Shown: positions 43,190 to 52,616 of the stretch, piece by piece | Layout of the letters: each line of letters starts with the position of its first letter | Numbering within the stretch: position 1 is the first letter of the stretch | NCBI GenBank assembly: GCA_965212125.1 | Contig: OZ243045.1 | Location: forward strand, 744,001 to 808,000 | Source of the DNA: CAYRJD01 sp965212125 | Lineage (GTDB): Bacteria; Actinomycetota; Acidimicrobiia; Acidimicrobiales; Poriferisodalaceae | DNA length: 64,000 nucleotides | Direction of reading: 5' to 3' | The notes under the pieces: model-generated | Databases searched by the model: none | What the model saw: only the letters and a program-made list of their open reading frames with translations | What the model was told of the DNA's origin: nothing | Made by a program: the position numbers and the translations under genes

Positions 43190-45703
43190 TCAGGTGCTAA
43201 GCGCTTTTTCGCCGTTATCTCGCATTTTTGCGTACTGTCGTTGGCGCTCAAAGGAATCCCAGGTGCTGGCAGATGCGGCAAATAGGGCAGCCCCCGCTGC
43301 CAGCAGGAACACTGCGCCAACGCCCGAAACGAAGTTCGTGTCGGCTGAACGGACCTGAGAAAATATCCAAGCCAGGCTGATGCCAGCCAGCCCCACCCCG
43401 ATGCCGGTTGTGAGCACGCTCCAGAGATAAATCTGTTTGCGGTCGGTGGCGAACACGCCCGCGAAGGCCGGTACCAGCCCGGCTCCGACGATGCCTATCA
43501 ACAACGCCCAAATACCCAACCCGGTGCCCGTGCCAGAGAAGCCGTCCAAGACGGTGTCACCGGTGCGGCGAGCCTGGGCGATCTTGCTTATTAGCTCCGT
43601 TGCCAATACGCCGGCCCGATCCAAATCGCCGGCTTCTTCGGCTTCTTGCGCCTCGGCGTCGATTCGGTCAATTTCGGCTTGTACCTCAGGGGTGATGACC
43701 GCCTCGGCTCTGGTGTCGTATGACCAGCCGGAATAGCCAGCGGCAACCAGCAAGGCCACCACTAATCCGGCGGTTAGCAGCTTGCTGTAAGAAACGCCAA
43801 GTTTGGGTTGGATTTTTTCGGTTAGCGGGGCGTGGCTTGTCCAAGCAATGCAGGCAGCAACGGCAACAGCCAGTGCGATTAGAGCGACATACACGCCAAC
43901 TCCGACGCGGTAATTGATTGCGTCGTCGGGAGGTGACATCAGCAGATAAGCCAAAGCGATAAAGAACGCAGCGGTTGAGAATGCGGTTGCGCCGCCAGGA
44001 GCAAACCAGCGCGAGCTTTTGCCTGGCTGGATGAACGTGTTGAGAGCGCCGACAATCACCATGACGGTGCTTAGGAGAATGACTATCCCAAACCAGGAGC
44101 CGCCCGCAGCTGCGATGCCGTTGAAGCTTTGCCCCGGCAGGTCTAGGTCGCTGGAGCGGCCGTAGCCAGAAACGGGTCCGGCGTTATGCGCCCACGGCAG
44201 AACAAGCAGCGCCAATAACGCAATCAGGGCTGCTAGCGCGCCGATGCTCATGTAGATGAGTTCGGTTGCTTTGACGCTGGTGTATCTGGCTGTTTGGGTG
44301 AAGCCGTTGAGTGAAAGCTGGCGTCTGGCATCGACTCTTTCGTTTACCGCGCCCGCTTCGTCGGCTTCGGCTTGGGCTTGGGCTTCGGCATCGTCAGCCG
44401 CGGCAGCATCGGCGGTGGCATCGGCGGTGGCATCAGCAGCAGCAGCGCTACTGGCCAGGCGTTGCTCTAAGAACAACTCCGGGGTGCGGCGGTTCTGCCA
44501 GGCATTCGTTATGCGGGTCAGCAGATTCATGTTGTCGCCCGACACCGGTTGAGTCAGGCGGTCGAGCACCACCGCAACCAAGAAAAATGCGAGACCACCC
44601 GAACCAGCCAGCGCAATGTCCAGGTTGGAAATGGCTTGAAACAGCAGCCGCCCAAGCCCGCCGGCGCCCATAATCGCGGCGATACCCAGCATTGAAATAG
44701 ACAGCAGCATCGTTTGGTTTAGACCGGCCAGCAGGGCGGGGCGAGCCAGCGGCAGCTGCACGTCAGTTAGCACGCGCCACTCCGGCGCTCCGTAAGCACG
44801 AGCCGCTTCGATCACGTCTTCGGGCACCTGGCGAATGCCCAGATTTGTCAGGCGTATGAGCGGCGGCAGCGCAAACACCATCGTCACCATCGTCGCTGAG
44901 ACGGGGCCGATGCCGAAAAAGAAAATGAACGGCAGCATGTAGACGAACGTGTGAACGACCTGCATGGCGTCCAAGATCGGCTGCACGATGCGCCACACGG
45001 CATCAACCCGCCCGCACAACACTCCGATGGGCACGCCGATAATCACGCATAACAGGACGGCAACGCCGATAAGGCCGATGGTGCGGGAGGTTTCAAGCCA
45101 GTAGGCGTCGCCGAGCAGCCCGCAAATCGCAAGCCCCAAAAACGACAGCGCTCCGATGCGGAAGTTGCGGATTGCCCAGCCGATGAGGAACACCGCAAAG
45201 CACACCGTTAGCCAAGAAAGATTCAGCAGCCAGTTGGTCACTATCACGCTCAGCAGCGCCCGGAACGGCCACTCGATTACTCCTAGGGTGGCTGTCAGGT
45301 TTAGATCAACCCAGCGCGTGACCTGCTCGGTCCAGTCGCCGACCGGGATCGCCCATTTGCTGAGAAACTCGTTATCTCGCTGCTCCCAGTCTTGCGTTAC
45401 GAAGCGGTACCACGCAACAAACACCAAGAAGCCGCTGCTGGCAATGAGCATTGGGATGCGGCGCTTGTACAAGGCGTACACAATCAGCACTGCCGGTATG
45501 ACAAACAACCCGATCTGAGCTGCGTATTCGATGCCGACTGTTGTTTTCTCAACGGCGGTGTCGGCTACGTCAAGGTTGGTGATGTTGTCTACGAAGCGGT
45601 CAAAGAAATGGCCGTCGCTCTCATTGGCGCCGTCGCCGCGCTGGCTGCCGAACCGACTAACGAACTGACTGGCAAGCTGACTAGCGAACCCAAGCGGCAT
45701 CAC
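43190..45703 (-). CDS. Glycine-betaine/proline-type ABC permease with large extra membrane domain
   Basis: 837 aa, about twice a ProW. Residues about 50-395 form the permease: several helices, then GVPIGVLCGRVDAVWRIVQPILDAMQVVHTFVYMLP and the EAA-type loop DVIEAARAYGAPEWRVLTDVQLPLARPALLAGLNQ. An Ala/Asp/Glu linker (ATADATADAAAADDAEAQAQ) follows at about 415-455. A second region (480-837) has about eight more helices and a charged segment (EVQAEIDRIDAEAQEAEEAGDLDRAG) of unknown function. No substrate-binding protein gene is adjacent. Its ATG overlaps the ATPase stop by four bases. Confidence 0.85.
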   Translation of the reverse strand: MMPLGFASQLASQFVSRFGSQRGDGANESDGHFFDRFVDNITNLDVADTAVEKTTVGIEYAAQIGLFVIPAVLIVYALYKRRIPMLIASSGFLVFVAWYRFVTQDWEQRDNEFLSKWAIPVGDWTEQVTRWVDLNLTATLGVIEWPFRALLSVIVTNWLLNLSWLTVCFAVFLIGWAIRNFRIGALSFLGLAICGLLGDAYWLETSRTIGLIGVAVLLCVIIGVPIGVLCGRVDAVWRIVQPILDAMQVVHTFVYMLPFIFFFGIGPVSATMVTMVFALPPLIRLTNLGIRQVPEDVIEAARAYGAPEWRVLTDVQLPLARPALLAGLNQTMLLSISMLGIAAIMGAGGLGRLLFQAISNLDIALAGSGGLAFFLVAVVLDRLTQPVSGDNMNLLTRITNAWQNRRTPELFLEQRLASSAAAADATADATADAAAADDAEAQAQAEADEAGAVNERVDARRQLSLNGFTQTARYTSVKATELIYMSIGALAALIALLALLVLPWAHNAGPVSGYGRSSDLDLPGQSFNGIAAAGGSWFGIVILLSTVMVIVGALNTFIQPGKSSRWFAPGGATAFSTAAFFIALAYLLMSPPDDAINYRVGVGVYVALIALAVAVAACIAWTSHAPLTEKIQPKLGVSYSKLLTAGLVVALLVAAGYSGWSYDTRAEAVITPEVQAEIDRIDAEAQEAEEAGDLDRAGVLATELISKIAQARRTGDTVLDGFSGTGTGLGIWALLIGIVGAGLVPAFAGVFATDRKQIYLWSVLTTGIGVGLAGISLAWIFSQVRSADTNFVSGVGAVFLLAAGAALFAASASTWDSFERQRQYAKMRDNGEKALST

Positions 45704-47031
45704 ATGAACGTCTCTCGCTCAAAGCCGTCAACCAGCTGCTCAACCCGGCCGAGCTCCTCCATGATCATGCGAGGATCAAGATTGCCGACCAGCTTGCCTT
45801 CCTCATCTACGACGGCTACCGCCAAGCCGCGGCCGGCGGCAGCGTAAAGCTCGTTCAAGGTGGCGTCCGGGTCGGTCTTGTCAAAATCAGTGCGTAGCGC
45901 GGACGCCAGGTCGTTGCTGCCCATGTTGATTGCCCGCAACCCATCCGCCGAGGTCAGCAGCGCGGTTGGGTGCCCGCGGCCATCAACAATGAAGCGCCCC
46001 GCCGTCGCAGGGCTGTTTTCAAACTGTGCCAGGGCATCGCCGAGGGAGTAGTCGGCAGAGATTGGCGACGGGTCTGCCATCACCTCATGGACCTTGATGC
46101 AGCGACCCTGATCAACATCTTTCACAAACTCAGCGACATAGCCGTTGGTGGGCTCGGTGAGGATTTCCTCGGGCGTGCCGATCTGTACCACCGCGCCGTC
46201 TTTCATGATGCAAACACGGTCACCGATTCGCAGCGCTTCGTTCAGGTCGTGGGTGATAAACAAAATCGTCTTGTGAACCTCTGATTGGATGTCCATCAGC
46301 TCGTCTTGCATCTGGCGCCGTATGAGCGGATCAAGCGCACTGAAGGCTTCGTCCATAAGCAAAATGTCCGGGTTGGCGGCCAAAGCGCGCGCCAGCCCGA
46401 CACGCTGTTGCATGCCGCCGGACAGGTTGTCTGGCTGGCTGTAAGCAAACAGACCCAGCCCGACTAGCTCCAGGGCGTCTAGCGCGCTGCGTACTCGTTC
46501 GCTGCGACTTACGCCTTGCACCTTTAGCCCGTAGCTGACGTTGTCAATCACGTTGTGGTGCGGGAATAGCGCAAAATGCTGAAAAATCATGCCCATTTTT
46601 TTGCGGCGAAAGGCTTGCAGTTGCTTGCCGCTCAGCGTCTGGCAGTTTGTTCCGTCCACGATTACTTCGCCTTCGGTTACGTGGAACAGCTTGTTTACGG
46701 TGCGGATGGCTGTGGATTTGCCGGAGCCTGACAATCCCATCAAAACGAAGATTTCGCCTCGCTTGACCGAAAAGCTGACGTCGTTCAGGCCCACCACGTG
46801 CCCGGTCATGCTCTGGATTTCGTCTTTGCTGTAGCCGCCTTTGGCTAGCTCAAAGGCCCGTCCGTGCGGGCGTGGTCCGAAGATCTTGTAGACGTTTTTG
46901 AACTCGACTATTACATCGCCAGCTACATCGCTAGCCAGATCGCCGGCTGCTTCGCTAGCCAGATCGCCGTTGGTTGACGCAGGCGCAGGTGCCATTTCGT
47001 GGCTCCGGTTTTCAGGCTTGCTTTGCCGCAC
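45700..47031 (-). CDS. Glycine-betaine-type ABC transporter ATPase with CBS domains (ProV-like)
   Basis: 443 aa. Walker A MGLSGSGKST (98-107), signature NLSGGMQQRV and Walker B DILLMDEAFSALD. The long insertion before Walker A (ELAKGGYSKDEIQSMTGHVVGL) is typical of ProV/OpuAA. A C-terminal CBS pair (about 310-430) usually senses ionic strength in this family. The N-terminal tail has a duplicated GDLASEAAGDLASDVAGD block from tandem repeats. It energises the permease encoded next; uptake of compatible solute is the likely role. Confidence 0.9.
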   Translation of the reverse strand: MRQSKPENRSHEMAPAPASTNGDLASEAAGDLASDVAGDVIVEFKNVYKIFGPRPHGRAFELAKGGYSKDEIQSMTGHVVGLNDVSFSVKRGEIFVLMGLSGSGKSTAIRTVNKLFHVTEGEVIVDGTNCQTLSGKQLQAFRRKKMGMIFQHFALFPHHNVIDNVSYGLKVQGVSRSERVRSALDALELVGLGLFAYSQPDNLSGGMQQRVGLARALAANPDILLMDEAFSALDPLIRRQMQDELMDIQSEVHKTILFITHDLNEALRIGDRVCIMKDGAVVQIGTPEEILTEPTNGYVAEFVKDVDQGRCIKVHEVMADPSPISADYSLGDALAQFENSPATAGRFIVDGRGHPTALLTSADGLRAINMGSNDLASALRTDFDKTDPDATLNELYAAAGRGLAVAVVDEEGKLVGNLDPRMIMEELGRVEQLVDGFERETFM

Positions 47032-47037
47032 CAGCCG

Positions 47038-48675
47038 CTAGGCCAGTTGGAAGCCTCGGTAGCCGTTAGCAGCGACGTCTTCGCAGACTTCCGCATATGG
47101 CGGGTAGCCCACTAGCGGCATGAACACTCGAGTTTTGCCGGGGATGTTTGCGCCCAGATACCAAGAGTTGCAGCTGGGGTAGAGGGTTAGGTCGGCTATC
47201 AGGTTGACGTGATCCACCCATTCCTCCGCGGCTTGCGCGTCAGCCTCAATTGTTGAGACCTTCTGCTCGCGCAGGCTCACGAGGCAGTCGGCAATCCACT
47301 CCACATGTTGCTCAATGGACAAGATCATGTTGGTTAGCACCGAAGGGCTGCCCGGGCCGGAGACCATGAACATGTTCGGGAAACTCGGCACCCCTAGCCC
47401 TAGGTAGGTGAGCGGCCCGGCATCCCAACGCTCATTCAGGGTGACTCCCTCACGGCCGACGATGTTCATTGACAGCAACGTGCCGGTCATGGCATCAAAA
47501 CCCGTTGCCAGCACTAACACGTCGGCGGGGTAGTGCTCGTCGCCCACCTGAACCCCTGTTGCCGTTATGCGATCAATCGGTTGTTCTGACACATCAACCA
47601 GATGCACGTGATCCAGATTGAAGGCCTCGAAGTAATCCGTATCTAGGCAGGGTCGCTTGCAGGCGATGGTGTTGTCGGGCGTTAGCAGCGCGGCGATCTC
47701 TGGGTCTTTGACAATCCCGGCAATCTTTTCGCGGACAAACTCCGCTACCCGCTCATTGGATTGCTTATCAAGAACTATGTCTGAATAGGCGCCGTAAAAA
47801 GTGAACCCGCCCGTCTCCCAACGCTGCTCCATCTGGGCGATGAAGTCATCTTCGGCGGTCTCTTTAGCGCTTCCCTCACCGATCGGCAGGCGTGGAACAA
47901 TCGCAGCCATCTGAGCTGCAGCCTCGGCACGTTTTTGGTCGTACTCGCTTTTCCATCCCTGCTGCTCTTCGCTGCTCAGGGTGCCATTGCGTGCCGGAAT
48001 CGAATAGTTGGGTGTGCGCTGGAACACGGTTAGCTCACGGCATTGGTCGGCGATTATCGGCAGCGCCTGAATGCCTGAGGAGCCGGTGCCGATCTGGGCA
48101 ACCGATTTGCCTTCAAAGCTGACCTCTTCGTGTGGCCACTTGCCGGTGTGGTAGGTCGGGCCGGCAAAGTCTTCCAGGCCTTCAAAGTCGGGCGTGTTGG
48201 TGGAAGACAGGCAGCCCGTCGCCATTATGACGAAGCGACCGTGATAGTCGCCGCTGGTGGTGCCTAGCTCCCAGCGGGATTCGGATTCGCTCCAATGCAC
48301 CGAGGTAACGCTGGTGTCAAACACCATGTCACTCCGCAGGTCAAAGCGGTCTGCCACGTGGTTCGCATAGCGCAAGATTTCGGGCTGGCCGGAATAGCGC
48401 TCGGTCCATTGCCATTCTTGCTGGAGCTTCGGATCGAAGGAGTAGGAGTATTGCAGGCTCTCAACGTCGCAGCGAGCGCCGGGGTAGCGATTCCAGTACC
48501 ACGTGCCGCCGACGTCTGAGGCGCGCTCTAGCACAACCGCGTCAAAGCCAAACTCACGCAGCTTGTGGAGCATGTACATGCCAGCAAAACCTGCCCCCAC
48601 AACGACCACGTCGTAGCAGTGGGTGGAGCTTGAGTTATGGCGCGTTTGGGCTACTTGTGTGTTGGGGGGCACCAT
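47038..48675 (-). CDS. Baeyer-Villiger-type flavin monooxygenase
   Basis: 545 aa. FAD motif VVVGAGFAGMYMLHKLRE at residues 24-41, the Baeyer-Villiger fingerprint FAGPTYHTGKWP, and the NADPH Rossmann motif VAQIGTGSSGIQ. These enzymes insert oxygen beside a ketone, giving esters or lactones, using NADPH and O2. Substrate unknown; the nearby amidase and fatty-acid genes do not settle it. It is six bases upstream of the ABC ATPase gene, same strand, and divergent from the amidase. Confidence 0.9.
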   Translation of the reverse strand: MVPPNTQVAQTRHNSSSTHCYDVVVVGAGFAGMYMLHKLREFGFDAVVLERASDVGGTWYWNRYPGARCDVESLQYSYSFDPKLQQEWQWTERYSGQPEILRYANHVADRFDLRSDMVFDTSVTSVHWSESESRWELGTTSGDYHGRFVIMATGCLSSTNTPDFEGLEDFAGPTYHTGKWPHEEVSFEGKSVAQIGTGSSGIQALPIIADQCRELTVFQRTPNYSIPARNGTLSSEEQQGWKSEYDQKRAEAAAQMAAIVPRLPIGEGSAKETAEDDFIAQMEQRWETGGFTFYGAYSDIVLDKQSNERVAEFVREKIAGIVKDPEIAALLTPDNTIACKRPCLDTDYFEAFNLDHVHLVDVSEQPIDRITATGVQVGDEHYPADVLVLATGFDAMTGTLLSMNIVGREGVTLNERWDAGPLTYLGLGVPSFPNMFMVSGPGSPSVLTNMILSIEQHVEWIADCLVSLREQKVSTIEADAQAAEEWVDHVNLIADLTLYPSCNSWYLGANIPGKTRVFMPLVGYPPYAEVCEDVAANGYRGFQLA

Positions 48676-48707
48676 GTAATGCCAAGATAGTCGGTAGGAA
48701 GGTCATT

Positions 48708-50261
48708 ATGGACTTACCAACAACTGAGCCGTGCGATCTGAGCGCGACTAGCGCACTTCGGCTCATGGCGACGGGCGAGCTTTCGCCGGTGGAGCTGCTG
48801 GAATCTTGCCTGGCGCGTGCGGATCGCGTAGAGCACTCTGTTAATGCCTTCGTGGCGCGTGACGATGAGGCTGCGCTGCTTGAGGCAAACGCCGCGGCAC
48901 AAGCCGCGGCCGATGCGCGGGCTCAAGCAAAGGGAAGCGACGCGGCGACGCAGCTAGGCGCGCTGCACGGCCTGCCGCTCGCGGTAAAAGACATCCAAGC
49001 CGCCAAGGGGCTGCCGACCACTTTCGGGGCGGTTCCTTTCGCGGACAACGTGGCGACCGAAGACGACCCGCTAGTCGCACGCCTGCGCTCCGCGGGAGCC
49101 GTCGTCGTAGCCAAGACCAACACGCCAGAGCTAAGCATCGGCGCCAACACTTTGAATCGGCTACACGGCGCAACCACCAACCCGTTCGACATTGAACGCA
49201 CCTGCGGCGGCTCTTCGGGCGGTTCCGCCGCGGCGCTGGCTTGCGGGATGGCGCCGCTGGCCACCGGCTCCGACCACGGCGGGTCGCTGCGGATTCCGGC
49301 TTCGTATTGCGGTGTGGTCGGGCATCGTTCAACGCCCGGCACGGTGCCCTATGAGACCCGCACCATTACTCAGACCAACTACAGCGTGCAAGGCCCCATG
49401 GCTCGCACGGTCGCCGATGCCGGTCTGGCTCTGTCGGTAATGGTGGGGCGTGATCGCTCCTCGGCGCACGACCCGATGGCATTTCCAATCAGCGATGCGC
49501 AGGCGGCTGGCTTCGCCAATCTGCCCAAGGTTGATCTCGGCAAGCTGCGGGTGGCGGTGAGCCCTGATCTGGGCGGGCTGACGGTGGCCAAGGCGGTGCG
49601 GACGGCTTTCGCAGATCGGATAGAGCGGCTGGCGGGAACGGTTGGTGAGATCGTTGAGGTGCCGATCGACCTGACCGACGGCCCGGAGATTGACTGGCAT
49701 TTGCGAGCCGACGTGTTCGCCGTGCAGTACCACCGCAGCATCCACAAATTTGATGAGGGGTTCAACGCAAACGTGCGCGCTACTTATGAGGCGGCGCTGA
49801 ATGTGAGCGTGCTTGACATTGCTCGTGCGCGTCGCCGTCAGGCGGAGCTGTTTGCCGATATCAGCGCGGCGTTTGAGCAGTGCGATGTTTTGCTGTGCCC
49901 TGGCGTGGCGGTGCCGCCGTTTGATTGGCACCATCTCTATCCGCCCGAGATTGATGGCGTGCCGGTTGAGAACTACATGGGTTGGTTGTCGATGACTTCT
50001 TCGCTGACGGTGGTGGGGGTGCCAGTTACGGCGATTCCGTGCGGGCTTGACGAACACGGCTTGCCCTTCGGGCTGCAAGTTGTCGGGCCTAGCTACCGCG
50101 ATTTTGAGGTGCTGTCAGCCGCGGCGGCCTTTGAGGAGGCGTTTGCCAGCGATCCGGTGATGGCGCGGCCGGTGCCGGATTTGCAGTATCTGACCGAAGC
50201 GACTTCTACTTGTCGCACTGAGGGCAAGCTCGTGGCAGAATCAACGGGGAAAGTAGGTTGA
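48708..50261 (+). CDS. Amidase signature family hydrolase
   Basis: 517 aa from the ATG at 48708, with a taggaagg ribosome site. Catalytic triad Ser-cisSer-Lys: Lys in LAVKDIQAAKG, cis-Ser in GGSSGGSAAALACG and nucleophile Ser in GSDHGGSLRIPASYCG. It hydrolyses amide bonds; the substrate is not readable, and it is not obviously GatA (no GatB/C nearby). Followed three bases later by a rhodanese gene. Confidence 0.9.
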   Translation: MDLPTTEPCDLSATSALRLMATGELSPVELLESCLARADRVEHSVNAFVARDDEAALLEANAAAQAAADARAQAKGSDAATQLGALHGLPLAVKDIQAAKGLPTTFGAVPFADNVATEDDPLVARLRSAGAVVVAKTNTPELSIGANTLNRLHGATTNPFDIERTCGGSSGGSAAALACGMAPLATGSDHGGSLRIPASYCGVVGHRSTPGTVPYETRTITQTNYSVQGPMARTVADAGLALSVMVGRDRSSAHDPMAFPISDAQAAGFANLPKVDLGKLRVAVSPDLGGLTVAKAVRTAFADRIERLAGTVGEIVEVPIDLTDGPEIDWHLRADVFAVQYHRSIHKFDEGFNANVRATYEAALNVSVLDIARARRRQAELFADISAAFEQCDVLLCPGVAVPPFDWHHLYPPEIDGVPVENYMGWLSMTSSLTVVGVPVTAIPCGLDEHGLPFGLQVVGPSYRDFEVLSAAAAFEEAFASDPVMARPVPDLQYLTEATSTCRTEGKLVAESTGKVG

Positions 50262-50264
50262 GCA

Positions 50265-50672
50265 GTGGGTGTTAAATCTGTAAAAGAGATGGTGGCGGAG
50301 GCCAAGAGCCAGATCGACAACATCAGTCCGTCTGAGGCGGCGCAGCGCGTTAGCGAGCAGGGCGCTTTGATTTTGGACATTCGCGATGTGCGTGAGTTGC
50401 AGCGCGACGGCGCAATCCCTGGCGCGATGCATGTGCCGCGCGGGATGCTTGAGTTTTGGGTTTCGCCCGACTCGCCCTACACCAAAGAGATTTTCAGTGA
50501 GGATCGCGAGTTCATCTTGTGCTGCGCTGGGGGAGCGCGTTCGGCGTTGTCAACGCAGACGCTGAAGGAGATGGGCATGCCCAAGGTGAGCCATATTGAA
50601 ACTGGCTTTGGCGGCTGGAACGCCGACGGAATGCCAGTAACGGATTACGAGGCTTGGAAGGCCTCTAGCTAG
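50265..50672 (+). CDS. Rhodanese-domain protein
   Basis: 135 aa, GTG start, coupled to the amidase. Single rhodanese domain: LILDIRDVRELQRDGAIPGAMHVPRGMLEF and active-site loop CAGGAR with Cys87, preceded by Cys86. This gives two adjacent cysteines at the catalytic position. Single-domain rhodaneses carry persulfide sulfur in the cytoplasm. Substrate or partner unknown. Confidence 0.88.
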   Translation: MGVKSVKEMVAEAKSQIDNISPSEAAQRVSEQGALILDIRDVRELQRDGAIPGAMHVPRGMLEFWVSPDSPYTKEIFSEDREFILCCAGGARSALSTQTLKEMGMPKVSHIETGFGGWNADGMPVTDYEAWKASS

Positions 50673-50705
50673 CTGGGCGTTTGCTAGCTAGCTCCGGGTG
50701 GCTGC

Positions 50706-51434
50706 TTACCCGCCGCGGACCTTTGCCAGTAGCTCCGACACGCGGTCGTTAGTGGAGTAGCTGCGCGCGTCAATATCTGGGCCGGGAACAAACACCTCCG
50801 GCTCAACAACTTCAATGTTGGCGGTGGGTGGGTCTTCGTGTTTCACGCCTGCCATTGGGCTGTCTGGCTTTTTAGCGGCTGGCTCGTTTGTCGCCGCCGC
50901 TGGCTCGGGCTCAGCTGATGCGGGCTCAGATTCAGCCGGCGCTGCGGGTGCGGTTTCTGCGGCAGCAGGGCTAGGCACGCCCGACTCATCGCGTGCGCTC
51001 TGAGAACGCGCAAGCAGCTTTGCCAGGCGCGGGTCTTCGTCGCTTTCTGAGCTAGCAGGGGGCGCCGCGGGTACGGGGCTGGCTTCCGCCGGTGCGGGCG
51101 CTGCCTCCGCAACTGGCGCGGCCGCAGGCTTGGGGCTTGCTGGGGCTGCGGGCTGCGCGGCTTTGGCCTGTGCTTCTTCTAACGCTTGCGCCCGCGCCTT
51201 CTCACGAGCAGCCTTAAATTTCGGCCACTCCTTCTCAGGCACCAACATGTCGTGCGCGATCGACATCGTCTCGGTCTTATTGTCAAACCGCACGCGATAC
51301 CGCTTCAGCGAAAAACCTAAAGATCGCCCCAGCTTGCCGCGGGTGCCCTCCGGCACGCCAGGGATGCCGTTCAGCAACACAACCTTGGAGCCGCGCTTGT
51401 ATTCCTGCTCACTGCTGGATGCAGAACTTGCCAA
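50706..51434 (-). CDS. Protein with N-terminal beta-barrel-like domain and Ala/Pro-rich disordered tail
   Basis: 242 aa. Residues about 14-70 (GSKVVLLNGIPGVPEGTRGKLGRSLGFSLKRYRVRFDNKTETMSIAHDMLVP) look like a small KOW/SH3-type barrel. Residues 75-90 are a charged helix. From about 90 the chain is Ala/Pro/Glu/Ser-rich and disordered, ending in a conserved-looking segment RSYSTNDRVSELLAKVRGG. No family recognised. It precedes the mod operon's 3' end on the same strand. Confidence 0.65.
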   Translation of the reverse strand: MASSASSSEQEYKRGSKVVLLNGIPGVPEGTRGKLGRSLGFSLKRYRVRFDNKTETMSIAHDMLVPEKEWPKFKAAREKARAQALEEAQAKAAQPAAPASPKPAAAPVAEAAPAPAEASPVPAAPPASSESDEDPRLAKLLARSQSARDESGVPSPAAAETAPAAPAESEPASAEPEPAAATNEPAAKKPDSPMAGVKHEDPPTANIEVVEPEVFVPGPDIDARSYSTNDRVSELLAKVRGG

Positions 51435-51488
51435 AAAAGTTTCCTTAACTAAAGATGCGCTGCCGTGTCAGCACACCTGCTAACACAG

Positions 51489-52616
51489 CTAATCATCGCG
51501 GGAATCTAGTGCCGTCAGCCCAATCTCAGTGGCTTTGATCGCCACCCAAAGTTGATCGCCTACCGCAATGCTCATTTCCTGCGCCGCCGCAGTGGTGATG
51601 TCAACGCTGAGCGGAATCGGCTGCTCCAGCACCACACGAGTCACCTCGCTGCGCGGCTCCACCGCAGCCACCGCCGCTCGCCAAACATTGCGCGGGCTGC
51701 CGCTGGGCTGTTGCAAGTGCAAGGTGGCCGCACGGGGATGGATGGTTAGCAGCACTGAGCCGCTGACCGAAGCGTCCGCCACCTGCAGCACGACCGCGGA
51801 CGCCGTTCCCGCCTCCGCCACAGCTAGCTGAACCTGTCCGTTAGATGCCTCGCCAGTCAGCAGGTTTGTGCCGGCTAGATCGGCGGCGTATGCCGTTTGC
51901 GGGCTTTGGCGAATCTCTGCGGGCGTGCCAACTTGGGTAATGGCACCGTCCTCAATGATGTAGATGACGTCGGCCAGCAAAAACGCATCGGTTGGGTCGT
52001 GCGTTATTAGCAGCCGCGCAACATCGGTTTGCTGCGTCAGCATCTGGGCGAATCTCCGCCGCAGTCTGGTTCGCACGCTGATGTCAAGCGCGCCGAACGG
52101 CTCATCCAATAACAGTAGGCGCGGCTCGCCCACCAATGAGCGCGCCAGCGCCACGCTTTGGGTTTGGCCACCCGACAGCGCATCAGGCGATCGCTGAGCG
52201 ATGGCGGCATCCAAGCCAACTTGGCTGAGAACTTCCTGTGCCTGTTGGCGAGCCTGCCCGCGTGACATGCCACGCGCTACTAATCCAAAAGCGACGTTGT
52301 CTTGGACAGACATGTGGTTGAACAACAAGCGGTCTTGAAAAGCCACGCCAACCCTGCGATCTTGCGGGGTGATCCAAATGCCGCTGCGTGGGTCGTCTAG
52401 CACCTGCTCGCCAAGCCGAATAGTTCCGTCGGATAAACGCAGCAAGCCAGCGATGGCGGCAACGATGGTGGATTTGCCAGAGCCATTCGGACCCAGCAGC
52501 GCAGTGGTCTGCCCGGGTGCTGCTTCAAGCGAGACGTCAATCGTGAGGCTGGGGCGTTCGATCACGCCGCTCAGCGTCAACTGTTCGGTTGTGGGAGCAC
52601 TGGTCGGGCCGTTCAT
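51489..52616 (-). CDS. modC: Molybdate ABC transporter ATPase
   Basis: 375 aa from the ATG at 52616, which forms an ATGA overlap with modB; an upstream in-frame GTG at 52628 is less likely. Walker A LLGPNGSGKST (41-50), signature LSGGQTQ, Walker B LLLLDEPFGALD, D-loop and switch His in ITHDPTD. A C-terminal MOP-like domain (about 265-370) binds oxyanion and regulates. It energises molybdate uptake with ModAB and serves the BisC-type enzyme in this window. Confidence 0.9.
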   Translation of the reverse strand: MNGPTSAPTTEQLTLSGVIERPSLTIDVSLEAAPGQTTALLGPNGSGKSTIVAAIAGLLRLSDGTIRLGEQVLDDPRSGIWITPQDRRVGVAFQDRLLFNHMSVQDNVAFGLVARGMSRGQARQQAQEVLSQVGLDAAIAQRSPDALSGGQTQSVALARSLVGEPRLLLLDEPFGALDISVRTRLRRRFAQMLTQQTDVARLLITHDPTDAFLLADVIYIIEDGAITQVGTPAEIRQSPQTAYAADLAGTNLLTGEASNGQVQLAVAEAGTASAVVLQVADASVSGSVLLTIHPRAATLHLQQPSGSPRNVWRAAVAAVEPRSEVTRVVLEQPIPLSVDITTAAAQEMSIAVGDQLWVAIKATEIGLTALDSRDD

